DNA of 64,000 nucleotides. Source: Scolanthus callimorphus (Eukaryota > Cnidaria > Anthozoa > Actiniaria > Edwardsiidae). The stretch lies in assembly GCA_033964015.1 (NCBI GenBank), contig JAWWUD010000096.1, forward strand, positions 248,001 to 312,000, read 5' to 3'. Numbering within the stretch: the stretch's first letter is position 1; every line of letters starts with the position of its first letter. Made by a program: the position numbers and the translations under genes. The notes under the pieces were generated by a model. That model was given only the letters and a program-made list of their open reading frames with translations, was not told the origin of the DNA and did not search any database. Shown here piece after piece: positions 44,111 to 55,599 of the stretch.

Positions 44111-44490
44111 CTGTAAGAAAATAGAAAATGGAATTCGCAAGTGTTTCGTCATTTGCAAGAAGCGTTCACTTAATGACGGTGTACTGAATCTAAGTCATAG
44201 TACACTGAGTTTACAAGGTGCAGATAATTGTAAACAACCACGCCTCCTACGATTTGTTCGAATCTGCGCCCAGGTATACATGAAAGGAACGTGAACAACT
44301 CTGACGTCTCACCGCTCTGCCTCGGGATTGGGTATTCGGTCGCGAGTTCTAATTGTTAAATAGCGCAAAACGTTCTAAAAAACATGAAAATAACTACGTT
44401 ATAGCTTGTACCTCGTTATCTATCTATCGAGCCCGTAGAAAACTCGAAACTCGTAAGTCTAATTGTTAAATAAATGATTCTGAGACTTAC

Positions 44491-44619
44491 GTCCATGGAC
44501 ACACGTGTAACCGTCACCACGGTAACTAGCGTTGCACGCGCATGTGTAGTTCCCTTTCGTGTTGGTGCACTTGGCATCCGCGTGACAGCTTTGAGAGTTT
44601 GTGGTACACTCATCAATAT
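44491..44619 (-). CDS. Exon: calcium-binding type EGF domain 3
   Basis: 129 bp, phase 1-1, acceptor TCTGGTAG, donor GTAAGT. It encodes DIDECTTNSQSCHADAKC then a GNYTCACNASYRGDGYTC core with six cysteines. DIDEC and the central N/Y pattern fit EGF-CA modules. It directly precedes the TLDc domain. Confidence 0.88.
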
Positions 44620-44839
44620 CTACCAGAAATGTGAATAAAAAAAGAAATATAATCAGAGCATAGCTATCACAGACTCCTGAATATGGGAAATTCACATACC
44701 CATGTTGCACCCCATGATATTTAGGCCAACAGCCAGAGTTCTTTAAGTAATGTATGCAGTCAAATAATCCATAAAACACGAGCTATAGGCACGAGGACGT
44801 AGCCCGATAAAATTATAATAAGAAATTGATAACTTCAAT

Positions 44840-45505
44840 TAAGTCAAAAGAAATATATTTTGTTTTGCCAGCACGGGCAACTTTCAACGACAACTTTCAA
44901 GCGCAAAAGCCGCTTTTTGGGATATTGCGCGAAAACAAGAATGGGCGGAGCCAGGGGGGCTTTAGCCCCCCGAAATGTCGCCAAGTGTTCATACATTTTC
45001 ACTAAACTCACCCCCCCCCCCCCCACCCATCTTGCCATACAATCTTACTAATGACCCCTCCCAATTTGAAAACTGTACCATTTTGATAAGACTATCGTTT
45101 TCCTGTTTAATTGCACATTTCCAAGAGTAGCGTCAACACACATAGAAAATTAAAATTTCAAATGTTTGTTCTAGGTAAGCAGAATCGAACAGCTTAAATT
45201 CAAACTTGCCAGTGAACCAGATTGTGTTATTAGAGAGCGTTTATATCACAATTTTCTTGTTTCACGTAATTCTTCACAAAATAGTCCTCTAGCACTAAAA
45301 TGGAGTATATTCCCTATTTATTTTATATTTTCATTTCTTATATATACACACTAATTTTTTGTTTTTAATAATTATATACCATGTTACATTACTGTTTTAA
45401 TTAATTTATGCTATCAATTTTATGCCTATGTAATTAGATATTGTAAAGCGACTTGGATTTTTCGGAGAAATGCGCTAATCTATGTATTATTAATAATAGT
45501 AAATA
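44840..45505. mobile_element. LINE-like 3' end repeat, copy 1
   Basis: GATATTGCGCGAAAACAAGA, CATTTTGATAAGACTATCG and AGAGTAGCGTCAACACACAT with ATAGAAAATTAAA recur in the same order at 59930-60425. The right end (TTGTAAAGCGACTTGGATTT then ATTATTAATAATAG) resembles L2/CR1 3' ends. Both copies sit in introns of the same gene. Confidence 0.6.
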
Positions 45506-45571
45506 GACAAATTTTCTTTCAGGGACAGGATTTAGGCCATGAATGTGCCCCATTTAAACTATTCGGCATAC

Positions 45572-45691
45572 CTGCGCAAACCTTCCCATTCCCAGAATAC
45601 CCTGTATTACACGCGCATGCGTACGAGCCAATAGTGTTGCTGCACGTGGCATCCACGTGACATGGAGATGAAGCTTCACATTCGTCCACAT
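45572..45691 (-). CDS. Exon: calcium-binding type EGF domain 2
   Basis: 120 bp, phase 1-1, acceptor GGTTTCAG, donor GTATGC. It encodes DVDECEASSPCHVDATC then GSYACACNTGYSGNGKVC, with six cysteines in EGF spacing and the DVDEC calcium motif. Confidence 0.88.
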
Positions 45692-45699
45692 CTGAAACC

Positions 45700-47605
45700 G
45701 TCAACAATAACAATGACGATAATGATAGAGATTATATATGTCTGTAGCGAAACAAGTCGCAAAGTGAGAACCTTTTAACCAATAGAGTGGATTTCAGATG
45801 ACTGTCATCATGAACTGGTGACTGGACGAAAGACGAACGTTTTTTCATGAAGCAATACTTACTTGCCTTTACACAGCGGTCAAACACTGCGCATGCTCAA
45901 GAATGAGATCCAAGATGGCGGACATTCGAGCAATCGATATCATGAAACGAGGAAGAAAAGTGTACTTTTCTAGCCACTGACTTCTGTTCACCTTCTCAAA
46001 GAAGAACAACTTTGGACATTAGAGGATTGTTGTACATGTTTATATTTTTATTTTGTCGATCTGTGCGTCGGCGACTTTGTTGTTGGATGACAAAATCAGA
46101 ATTCAGCGGATATTTCTAAGGTAAGTTACGCAAAGCTTACTGTTGCTGAACTCTTTTACTATTTCAAGCACTACTCTTTTCCCATAGAATCGTATTTACA
46201 GAAAACCCTACTACTACTGTACTGAATACGCCAAGCAGAGAGCTTACACAAAACCTGGTGATATGCTTGCATTCAAGTCAAAGAAAGAGAATCTTCACTA
46301 CCTGTACTTTATCCTTACAGCCGATTGCTGACTGAATTCACAAGGATTGAAATTAGTTGCCTAAGGTTTTTGAGCTTTTTGCAAACATTTGCAGCATCAT
46401 TATCCGCTCCCGAGATTACAGGGGTGCCTGCCATTGAAAACAGGCAACCAGCGACTTCAAAGCTCTAAAGCGCGAGCTGGAAAAAAGGGAAAAATTCTGG
46501 AAACTAACATAACACGGAGAACTGCTCAATAAACAAACTCACAAAATTCTGAGCTTATATATTCAGACGAATCCTTATACGAGGGCAAAATGTCCATTCG
46601 AACGTGTTTACGTGCTAATTTTAGCCCATGTGTGCACATGTGAGCTGGAACGTACTGCGCGTGCGTGTGGGTTTGACCGCTGTTAAACTTGCCTTGGTCT
46701 GTTTTGTCCTTTCTCTCTATTTTACTTGCCAATCGATAAGGTCGAGCACTGTGATTGGCTAAATCAGTCTGTCCGAGAGCAACACTGAAATGGCTTCCCT
46801 GACCACAGCTTTGTGCCCTCAGTCACGTACATCACGACGATGTGCTTTTCAAAAAGCAAAACATGGATTCTCTATCTTTCAAAAGCTCTAAAAACTTTTA
46901 CTAGACAAATAAAGTGTAGAAACTAAATTGTTGTCTTGAGCTAAACAATTGCCCACCCTTTTCGAAATAACTGAATACGAGACAGTTTCTTGGAAAAGAA
47001 AACCACAGAAGCCTTCGCAAAAACACAGTCGTGCCGCTCATAAAACACAAAGCTCAACAGAAATAAAAAAAAAGTAATTGAATGTTTAATGTGTTTTTAA
47101 AGTGCCACTCAAGACTGAAATTTTAATTGCTGATTTGATTGCACATTCAAAATAAGGAAGAGTGTTGTTTATTTCGCGTTCATCTCTTTTGGTTACAGAG
47201 ATATTCAATATATTTAGTATGCAAATTAGCAAAAAAATGACGTCACAACAAGGAGGACAAAAGACAAAAGAGGACAATGTTTTATGTATAATACTCTGAC
47301 TTGAAAAAGCTACATCATGTTACAAAGAAAAAGGAGCTGAAACTCGCATTATATAGGCATTCTTACACAAGATTTGATAACTTTCGCTAGCAAATTTCCA
47401 AATTTGAAAACTGTTCAACCTCTGGTAAGAAATCAAAAGTACCATTTCGTAATCCAAATTCCATCCGCTCGATAACACGCGAAAATACTCCAAATTTGTG
47501 CTTATCTAGCAGTTGAAAGGTTATTTAACAAACCTAGATTTTTTTTTTGCTCTTTCTTTTGAAACTTTAATTGAGTATAATTAAATAAATATACTCTTTA
47601 CGTAC
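45700..47605. other. Intron between EGF exons; no further exon seen
   Basis: AT-rich. It contains the start TAGAGTGGATTTCAGATGAC (45785), related to the MITE ends at 57609 and 59375, and CAAGATGGCGGACATTCG near 45910. No additional EGF-like frame was found. Confidence 0.5.
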
Positions 47606-47728
47606 CCGTGCAATTTCTTCCATCCCCGGTGAAACCCACGTTACACTGACAAGTGTACGAGCCATAAATGTTAGTACATGTTGCGTTGACATGGCAACCG
47701 TCACTTCCGCCACTACACTCATCATAAT
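47606..47728 (-). CDS. Exon: calcium-binding type EGF domain 1
   Basis: 123 bp, phase 1-1, acceptor ATTTTTAG, donor GTACGT. It encodes DYDECSGGSDGCHVNATC then GSYTCQCNVGFTGDGRNC: six cysteines, EGF-CA type. It follows the C-type lectin domain. Confidence 0.88.
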
Positions 47729-48061
47729 CTAAAAATTTAGGAAACATACGAAATTAAAAAAGGGAAATTAAGAGCCTGAGTTACAGCCAGAGAGAAGCAT
47801 CTATGTTCATCATTCTCCCTGATATAATAAGGAGATGTTCGCGCGGTGCAACTTTTTTGAGGATATTCGTAAATCAAATCTGCAGAAAAATTGTAAAAAT
47901 GAAAAAGAGGCGCTGATTCTGATTCTGATTCTTAATCTGAGGTGACGGACAGGTGAGCGCGAATGTCATGGGATTTTTAAACTGAATGGTGCCCGTCATC
48001 TACGCCGCTATTTCTAGAATTGTCCATTCCCAAAGCAACATCTTTTTTAACCGAGTCATAC

Positions 48062-48265
48062 CTTTTGCACAGGTGTAGTTGTTGCACGTGGCGCAATCCA
48101 CGTCATTCCACCTAAAATGGTTCACCGTCCTAGCGTGTGAACACAGTCTTGTGTGGAGTCGTAGTCGTTTGGCTGGTTCGGTTCCCAGTAAGTCCAGTTT
48201 ACACGCATTTTACTCGACCACCGGAAGTCTCCCTCGATGCTTTTATCGTTCAGACCAATCCAACT
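48062..48265 (-). CDS. Exon: C-terminal half of C-type lectin domain, with frameshift
   Basis: Acceptor GATTGACAG, donor GTATGA. It opens in the expected phase with SWIGLNDKSIEGDFRWSS and WEPNQPNDYDSTQDCVHTLG, typical CTLD sequence with WIGL and a QPND sugar-site-like motif (the family's ligand motif is QPD or EPN; here both EPN and QPN occur). Then TGA follows in frame, while RWNDVDCATCNNYTCAK, the expected domain end, lies in another frame. The exon is 204 bp; phase 0 in and phase 1 out require 205. A single missing base near 48130 explains this. Confidence 0.8.
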
Positions 48266-48777
48266 CTGTCAATCATCAATCAGCTCTTTTTATAATGTTG
48301 GCAAGAGATAAAGTTTGATATTGAAAAAAATAACATCCAAACTTTAACAACAACAACAAAAAAAACATTTCAAAGGATAAAAATTACTCTAAAATAAAAT
48401 TAATTACATTGACAAATCAAGTACTAATGAACAACATTGTTTTTATAAAACCTCTTGTTTATGGATTTCGGATGAGTGTATTAAAGTAAATTAGAGTTTT
48501 TTGCGTTTTCTTCGCGTTTCGGTTGGCTATCCCATCATGATGACCTCGTTCTCTCAGCCAATAGATTGCAAACAAAAACAAACAAACAAATAAATGATAA
48601 CTTATTCACACGGACTTAGTTCACTACATTTACCATTACGTCATTAGTATATACTTAGTCATATATTTGTTTCACTGAACCTTGACAATTATTACGTTGG
48701 AGCATATCACTTTATTCCTGTAAGCATACACTTTTCGATACTTTGATGGGCTTCAAAACTGTCCAACTGCCACCCAC

Positions 48778-48950
48778 CTTTTCACCGCCAATCCTTTGCT
48801 GTACAAACACATTTTCTTCCTGATTTCGTACCGTTACCAAATGCGCAGAGCCAGCGCGGCACATGTTCTCGGCAGCAGCCCACTTTTGACAAGACTGACT
48901 TGTTTGATAACACACGCCTTGAAAATACTGCCAGCCACGAGAACATACAT
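48778..48950 (-). CDS. Exon: N-terminal half of C-type lectin domain
   Basis: 173 bp, phase 1 in and phase 0 out (acceptor CTACTAG, donor GTGGGT). It encodes CSRGWQYFQGVCYQTSQSC, then WAAAENMC and HLVTVRNQEENVFV: the C-x-x-G-W, W-x-x-A-E-x-x-C and H-L-V-T-x-x-x-x-E-E-N pattern of CTLDs. Intact here. Confidence 0.85.
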
Positions 48951-49024
48951 CTAGTAGTTATACAAGACAAAAAAAATATCATGTAATTATGCAATAAACT
49001 AATTGTGAACCTCCCAAATTTATT

Positions 49025-49148
49025 AGAGCATAACTTTCTATGACTTTATCGACGCAATAGAGCACGCGTGATTTTACAGCGTTTCGAGTGTCTCTCCAAA
49101 CATCACAAGTGCGCTATTTGCCGATAAAGTCATAGAAAGTTGTGCTCT
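49025..49148. mobile_element. Palindromic MITE, AGCATAACTTTCTATGACTT family, copy 2
   Basis: AGAGCATAACTTTCTATGAC then TTTATCG is inverted (CGATAAAGTCATAGAAAGTT then GTGCTCT). Intronic; related to 20794-20966, including the following TTTATCGGTGTAATAGAGCA stretch. Confidence 0.7.
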
Positions 49149-49619
49149 AGTGCTTTTATGGTATAGGGAGGGAGAACCATTGTTTTATCGGTGTAATAGA
49201 GCATAGATTTGGACCAATCAGAGCGCGCGTTATATCGTAAGCAACTGATTATAGAATATATTGTTGATAGCAAGAAACACCAGAAATGCATTTACAAAAC
49301 TTTGGCAGTGAGATCAGGCCATATATAATCACAGCGACGACATGGTTTAGAACCCTAGCATTTAGTTTGTGTTAAATATGGATACTGAAACTACAATGGC
49401 ATGTCTAATTCTTGGGTTTCAAGAGGTGATAACTGTGATTGAATCAGAGAAACGGTTCCAGATAAAAAAGCAAAAACAAAAAAGCCCGCTATTGTACTAA
49501 ATTTTTGGATTAACTTAAAAATAAAATAATCAATTTATAAGGAAAGAAAGTAAAAAGCGAAAATTAAGCGAACTTAAGGAGAGCTTTCAGTTGTCTAGGC
49601 AACAGATAGAAGACCTTAC

Positions 49620-49710
49620 CAAACAGAAGCAGATAGGTCACCGTTAGCGGTTCGTACTTGTCCACGTAAAGTTCTTTCAAGCAAACACGGAAACCAGTAG
49701 TGTTCTTGTA
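49620..49710 (-). CDS. Exon: lectin-like repeat, part e, block 2
   Basis: 91 bp, phase 0 in, phase 1 out (acceptor ACATTTCAG, donor GTAAGG). It encodes YKNTTGFRVCLKELYVDKYE, matching the GF-x-V-C-L-x-E core seen in the other repeats. It closes the second five-exon lectin block directly before the C-type lectin domain. Confidence 0.7.
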
Positions 49711-50159
49711 CTGAAATGTAGGCCACAATGTCAATCACTGTTACCTTCTTTGCCCGGGGGGTGGGATTACCCTATTTTTTGGGCGGGAGTGCTCGTCGTA
49801 CATTTAAGCGTTTAAAATCAGGCCTCTTGTACCTTTTATGGGGTAAAATTCGAAAACGTTTTCCAATTTTTTCCGTTCTAGCAAATCAACATACTAGTCA
49901 AATACCCTGTATCTGTCACCATGACAACATCAATCATGCGAGAGATTGTTTAGCCTCGTTCTATAATACACTCCATTGCACTCCATTGCTTTAGACAATG
50001 CCTTGCATAAATTTGTCAAAGTATTGGACAACCCTCATTAAAATAGCAATGTGTAAGAACGAGCTTGTACCAGAAGAAAAAAAGATCATTTGTTGTCGGC
50101 TGTTCACGAACATTGCTTGTCAAACCTGTTAAACTGGTTTGTTATTGATAAAAGCTCAC

Positions 50160-50276
50160 CTCCACCCACGTTGACACCGCATTGCATGTCGGTCTTACAC
50201 TTCCAGAAGACGACTCGTGATTGGTTGAAAGAATGATACTGGGAACGTGACCAAACTGTTTTGGGTATCCAATATC
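50160..50276 (-). CDS. Exon: lectin-like repeat, part d, block 2
   Basis: 117 bp, phase 0-0 (acceptor CTTCAAAG, donor GTGAGC). It encodes DIGYPKQFGHVPSIILSTNH and NAVSTWVE. The P-x-I-I-L-S-T-x-H and W-V-E pattern parallels AVSVWAE-like ends of the other d and b exons. Confidence 0.7.
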
Positions 50277-50681
50277 CTTTGAAGAAAAAAAAATGTGACT
50301 TGTATACGAAACTACAAATAATAATAGTACGAAAGTGCAATAGGGTTCTTGACAGCCACAGGTTGACAACCATAGTTTATAGAGGAGAATGGTTAGGAAA
50401 CCTGACACACTGTTATTGTACTATCTCTTTGTTCACTTTTTCAGAGGAATCCTTTTGTTTGTGCAGGGTCACGGTACATAAGTACCAAAATTCAGCCAGT
50501 AAGATTTAGTGTACAACCAGACATGCATATTAGATTTGTTATACGACTGTGGCGTTATTTTACCATATAAGGTCAAAATTGAGAGCAGTTTCGCAGCCGT
50601 ATTACACTGCAAAAGCCGCATTGCATTTTCTATTGCATCTTGAAAATAAAATAGTTCTGATCGTTGTGTAATGAATAAAGT

Positions 50682-53093
50682 CTGGTGCACACTTGCGACA
50701 TAACGACATAAGAAAAATATCACGCGGACAAAATTTAGTCGTTTCAAAAAGATGAAGTGCACAAAAATCACATAAGACTGCTTGAGCGGAAATGGCGCGC
50801 GACTAAACTTGAGATTGATTGGGATCGTTTCGTAAACCAATGTTCTGTAGTAAATAACATGATTCATGAAGCAAAAACAGCTTTCTATAAAGAGATCATA
50901 AATGAACACTCTGGTGATCAAAAGACACTTTTCTGCACTGTGAATAAGCTGCTACAAAAGAAATCCACTAAGCGCTATCCACCTGCGCCTGACACCGTTT
51001 CACTTGCAAATTCTTTTGCTGACTTCTTTGACTCCAAAATTCAGAAGATTCACTCTGAGCTTTATGTTAAAGGAAATGCTACTCCTTCTGATCCAGGTGG
51101 CCCTTATGGCTCTACAGATGATTGTATACACGTTTTTTCTAACTTTGAAAAGGTCAGTGACGATGAAGTTAAAAAATATCTCTCAAAGTCTGCGCTTAAA
51201 TCATGTAATCTCGATCCTCTTCCGGCTTCAGTGATGAAGAGCTGCACCGATGTTCTTTTGCCAACAATCTCGAAAATGGTCAACCGTTCGCTATTGGATG
51301 GCATTATGCCTGACCCTTTCAAATTGGCAGAGCTACAACCATCCCTAAAGAAACATGATGCTGACCATGAACTCTTTAATAACTTTCGACCCATCTCAAA
51401 CCTCAAAATGGTGTCTAAGGTGACTGAAAAGCCGCGGCTGTACAACTTACCAACCATGTTGTCACACACCATCTTGATGAATGGTTCCAGTCTGCCTATA
51501 AGTTATGCCATTCTACTGAAACAGCATTAACCAGAGTACAGAATGATATTCTTTTGGCGGTTGATGACAATAAGTCTGTTCTACTCCTACTGCTTGATTT
51601 ATCTGCTGCTTTTGATACTGTGGACCACTCCATACTGACCAAACGTCTTTCGAATCGTTTTGGGGTGAGAGGTAAAGCCCTCGCTTGGTTTGAATCTTAC
51701 TTGCAGTCTCGCAAGTATTATGTCCAGGTTGAGGGAAGCAAATCATCCCTCCGGACTTTGACTTCTGGGGTACCTCAGCGCTCAGTCCTGGGTCCACTTC
51801 TTTATGTACTTTACACTGCACCCATATCTGACATTATCAAGGCCCATGGACTCCAGTATCATTTTTATGCTGACGATACCCAGCTATATGCAGCTTTCAA
51901 AACTGATTCTGAGGACGATGCCAATGCCACCAGACTGAGGGTAGAAAATTGTGTTAGAGCCATTGACAACTGGATGGTCAACAACAAATTAAAGCTGAAT
52001 GATGACAAGACTGAGCTTCTTATTTTCAGTTCCAAATTTCGATCTCGATCTAATCTTAGTCAAGTTCAAGTTGGTACTGAGATCATCCAAGAAGCGCCCG
52101 CTGCACGTAATCTTGGGTGGTATTTGATCGAATGCTCTGCTTCGAAGACCACATCAGCAACGTGTGCAAATCTGCACACTACCACCTCAGGAACATCAGC
52201 CAAATACGCAAATACCTTGATGATAGTTCTACTGAAATGCTGATCCATGCATTTGTTTCCTCAAAGATTGATTACTGCAATGCGCTTTTAGTTGGTTTAC
52301 CGAAATATCAAATTAACAGGCTACAATTTGTCTTAAACACTGCAGCTCGAATCATCACATATACACGTAAATACGAGCATATCACTCCGGCACTTCTCAA
52401 GTTGCATTGGCTGCCTGTTTTCTATCGTATCCATTTTAAAATTTTACTTCTTACTTACAAAGCCCTCAATGGCCTAGCACCAACATATCTAATGGAGCTA
52501 CTCCATAAACGCACCTATGCTCGTTCTTTGAGGTCCTCCACTCAAGATCTTTTAAGGGTGCCTAAATCTCGGACGGCTACCTACGGGGATAGGGCTTTTT
52601 CGATCGTTGCCCCTAAACTCTGGAATGAGCTCCCTCTTGATGTGCGGCACACAGTGGGGGTAAATGCCTTTAAAAGAAAACTGAAAACAATACTTTTTCG
52701 AAAGGCATATCCCCAACTGTCATATACTATTTAATTTTTTGACACATTTTTAACCCTATTTGTTTTCCTTTCATATTTTATTGATTTTACTGATCTTTTA
52801 TCCTTTTTAGTTTTTATTTCACATATTATATTTTTATGCCAAGTATTTTGTATTATAAGATAGGTACATTTAAGTATTGTAATCTCACTTTAAGCTTTTT
52901 TAGTAATGTGAAGCGCTATGAGCAATTAGTGTAATAGCGCTATATAAATGCACACTATTATTATTATTATTATTATTGGTGAAGTAATCTAACGATGATC
53001 AATGGAATTTTTTGATTATTTCAATTATTTTCCCATGTTTTTTTCGTTGTAACATAACGTTCTTATGTCGTTATGTCGTTAGTGTGCACCAGG
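50682..53093. mobile_element. Inverted-repeat DNA element interrupted by a LINE
   Basis: CTGGTGCACACTTGCGACAT with AACGACATAAGA at the left is inverted at the right (TCTTATGTCGTTATGTCGTT then AGTGTGCACCAG), about 32 bp with two mismatches. Almost all the interior is a LINE fragment (about 50745-52980), so the original MITE was probably a few hundred bp, like the related element at 33779-34092. Lies in an intron of the lectin/TLDc gene. Confidence 0.75.
50745..52980 (+). pseudogene. L2/CR1-like LINE reverse transcriptase, frameshifted
   Basis: Plus-strand frames 50757-51530, 51554-52243 and 52117-52734 together form an RT and C-terminal region: RLLERKWRATKLEIDWDRF linker, NNFRPISNLKMVSKV, LLLDLSAAFDTVDHSIL, SGVPQRSVLGPLLY, the catalytic YADDTQLY, and LHWLPVFYRIHFKILLLTYK with LWNELPLDV near the end. 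Two frameshifts (about 51500 and 52115) break it, and GVPQG is changed to GVPQR. There is no endonuclease. The 3' end has GCGCTATATAAATGCAC and an ATT repeat at about 52960-52977, as in L2-like LINEs. Inactive; nested in the 50682-53093 element. Confidence 0.85.
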
Positions 53094-53557
53094 CTTAAGC
53101 GCTCAGGGCTCTGAATATACGTCCGCACCTCGTATAATTTCTCATTGCTAGAATTATCTTTTAATTAAAAGAAGATATGGAGAAGAGGCGAGCACTGGAG
53201 GCTAGATAGAGTTGAGGGAGTTCGGGAGGTGGGAGGGGCGATCAAACTTCCCTCTCGAACTTTATGTCAAACTGGTCGAAGGCAGAATGATAAGATGGCA
53301 GGAACGCAGGATTAAGTACTAGCGTGGTCATATGACCCCCTTTGGTCACGTGGTGATGATTTTGGAATACTATAAAATCCGCCAGTAATATATAAAAAAA
53401 TCTAATAAGATATATATACACACAAGTCCTATTCTAATAAAACATTTCCCACATTTGTATGTCTTGCCTCAATATTAAAATCCCCAAGCAACGTTCATTG
53501 AATTGTGATGGGTACACCAGGTTGTGATACTACATTGACACTCGGGTAAACAATTAC

Positions 53558-53668
53558 CTTGCAGAATGCTCCGTTAAATCGACCAGAAGGTTGTCCTGAA
53601 TTAGGGAAATACATCTTCCCTTTTTCCGTGAAGAGTGGATGGTAAATCACATCAAAAGCCAGCCAGTT
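53558..53668 (-). CDS. Exon: lectin-like repeat, part c, block 2
   Basis: 111 bp, phase 0-0 (acceptor TATTTTGCAG, donor GTAATT). It encodes NWLAFDVIYHPLFTEKGKMY and FNGAFCK. W-L-A-F completes the strand begun in the preceding exon, as W-I/L-A does in H-type lectin domains. Confidence 0.7.
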
Positions 53669-54006
53669 CTGCAAAATAGCATAGAAAATATGATGGAGAG
53701 CAAAACGGCTAATGGTGTATACCACCCAATTCAGACCATCATTTTGTACATATTGACCGATCCCGCTTCATTGTTCTTCTCCCTAGTTACTGTTGCTACG
53801 TCAGACAAAATAACATTTTACTTTGACACATAGCATGGAAAATACACTTTGACATTTTGAATTCCATAGGGAAACTGCCCATTTGCGAACACGGGATCGG
53901 TCTATTGGATAATAGTAACCTCCTAAATGAATAATCACATGATCTGTATTGAGTGGCAAGAAGATGTAAACACATTTAGCCGATTGTGTACTAAAACATT
54001 AGAGTC

Positions 54007-54216
54007 CATTCTCGTACCCAGAGCTCCTCGGCTCGTCTGCTCAGAGAGACTCTGGACATCCATTTGAGGGCCTTCACTGATTGGCTGATTTTGAACGCAT
54101 GCGTTGAAAGGTGTTTCTCTCGACACGGCTCTATCAAATCTCGCGCATGCGTCAGTGACTGTCACCAGAGCCTCCCCCACGAGGTGACGAGCCGAGGAGG
54201 TCTGGGTACGAGAATT
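54007..54216. mobile_element. MITE of the CTCGTACCCAGAG family, compact copy
   Basis: CATTCTCGTACCCAGAG at the left is inverted at the right (GTCTGGGTACGAGAATTG). Inner parts GAGGGCCTTCACTGATTGG and CTGTCACCAGAGCCTCCCCC are shared with 14741-15345, 23941-24140 and 61975-62040. Confidence 0.75.
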
Positions 54217-54571
54217 GGAATGCATCAGTTTTAGTCGTTTAGCGCAGCACTGACGCAAGGATAATATCTTGTGTTTCCAATGCATTTAAGCAATAAAAGT
54301 ACTCTCCGCGTGCTCTCTGCTTTCTTACAAACACGAGGGGGATGTTGGGAGAACTGATCAAAACTTGAAAGACACGAGCCGAAGGCGAAAGTATTTTTAT
54401 TGCTTTTAGAAAATAACATACACACGCGCGACAGCGTTGCGTGACAATCGTGTTTCTCAGGTCTCTTACAAACACGCTTTTTAACCAATCAGTTTGCGCA
54501 AATTCAAAATACAACATAGGTGTTATTTTCTAACATTCAATAAACATCGACATAGAGCGTCTTCTATTTAC

Positions 54572-54739
54572 CACGTAAATATTCTGGTGTAAGCCGTCAA
54601 AGTTCTGCAATTCGCGGAGACAGATTTTAAAAGAGCTGGTTGTGATGTCCTCAGCCCAGATACTCGCCGCGTCGTGACGCGCTCCGATCCTCATGTGCTC
54701 AGCGGTAAATAGAATGGTCGGTTTAGACTTAAAACGCCC
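54572..54739 (-). CDS. Exon: lectin-like repeat, part b, block 2
   Basis: 168 bp, phase 0-0 (acceptor TTGTTATAG, donor GTAAAT), exactly the length of its counterpart at 62190-62357. It encodes GRFKSKPTILFTAEHMRIG, ASIWAEDITTSSFKICLREL and FDGLHQNIYV. The P-x-x-x-F, I-W-A-E, S-F-x-I-C-L-x-E and H-x-x-I-x-V order, followed by NWLAF in the next exon, resembles H-type (GalNAc-binding) lectin domains. That family assignment is an inference. Confidence 0.75.
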
Positions 54740-55150
54740 CTATAACAAAAATATAGAAGCCCTTAATTACTATAAACATGACAAGTTGTTAGTGTCTTTC
54801 ATTATCATCTGAATACAACTTAAAAATATTGATAACAATAATACAGTAGCAGTGTTGTTCTTGGGCATAAATATATTATATATATAAATGATATAAAGTT
54901 TACATAGTAGAGAATGCTTGCAATGAATAGTGTTAAGGTTTTTAAATCTCCTATGTTTCCTTAAATACATTTTTAACACAATCAGCTTTTATACAAACAA
55001 AATGGTGTTCAATGTTTCATCTAATATGAGAAATACACAAACAGACCTTCCAAATAAGGTAAGAGGGATTTATTAATAAGAAGTGGAGAAGAGGGCAAGT
55101 CAACAGACTTTTGCGAAATTTTCTTGACGTGAAATGTAACTCGGACTCAC

Positions 55151-55524
55151 ATTAGGTAGGCCTATTGTAACACACTTGGTTCCAGTCCACCAGTCAGTAA
55201 CACGTGTTCTATCCACCACACCTCCCACCGGAGTGCCCTGATAAGCGAACCAATCAACATTCGCCATTGGCAAACGCCCTCTGTTACGACGGCCAGCGGT
55301 TGCGACACAGACATCGAAACCCCTTTGACTGATGCGTTCTACCCATGATGCCATGGCGTCGTGGACATAGTTAAGATCGGGAGTATCGGCGTGGTTGACA
55401 GTCAACTGGACATGGATGTAGTCGTCATAGAAGGTGTAGCGATCGAAGTACTGGGTGGTGCAAGCAGTGTCTTTGTCGGTGGAGGAGGAATTTATTGAGG
55501 CCGTTCCCTTTTGCCATGGAAAAC
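55151..55524 (-). CDS. Exon: lectin-like repeats, part a, block 2 (long exon)
   Basis: 374 bp, phase 1 in, phase 0 out (acceptor GCCACGCAG, donor GTGAGT). It encodes GFPWQKGTASINSSSTDKDT, then YDDYIHVQLTVNHADTPDL, MASWVERISQRGFDVCVAT, ANVDWFAYQG and TGTKCVTIGLPN. The second half aligns with exon 62877-63086, but the first half has no counterpart inside the window for block 1, so an intron has been gained or lost between blocks. Confidence 0.78.
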
Positions 55525-55599
55525 CTGCGTGGCATGCAAAATGTGTAAAAATGTTATAAAAAGGTAACCGCGTAATGTGATTGTAATCAAACCCATGGA

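Noticed and set aside
51104..51472. 122-codon minus-strand frame
   Set aside because: Antisense to the LINE reverse transcriptase.
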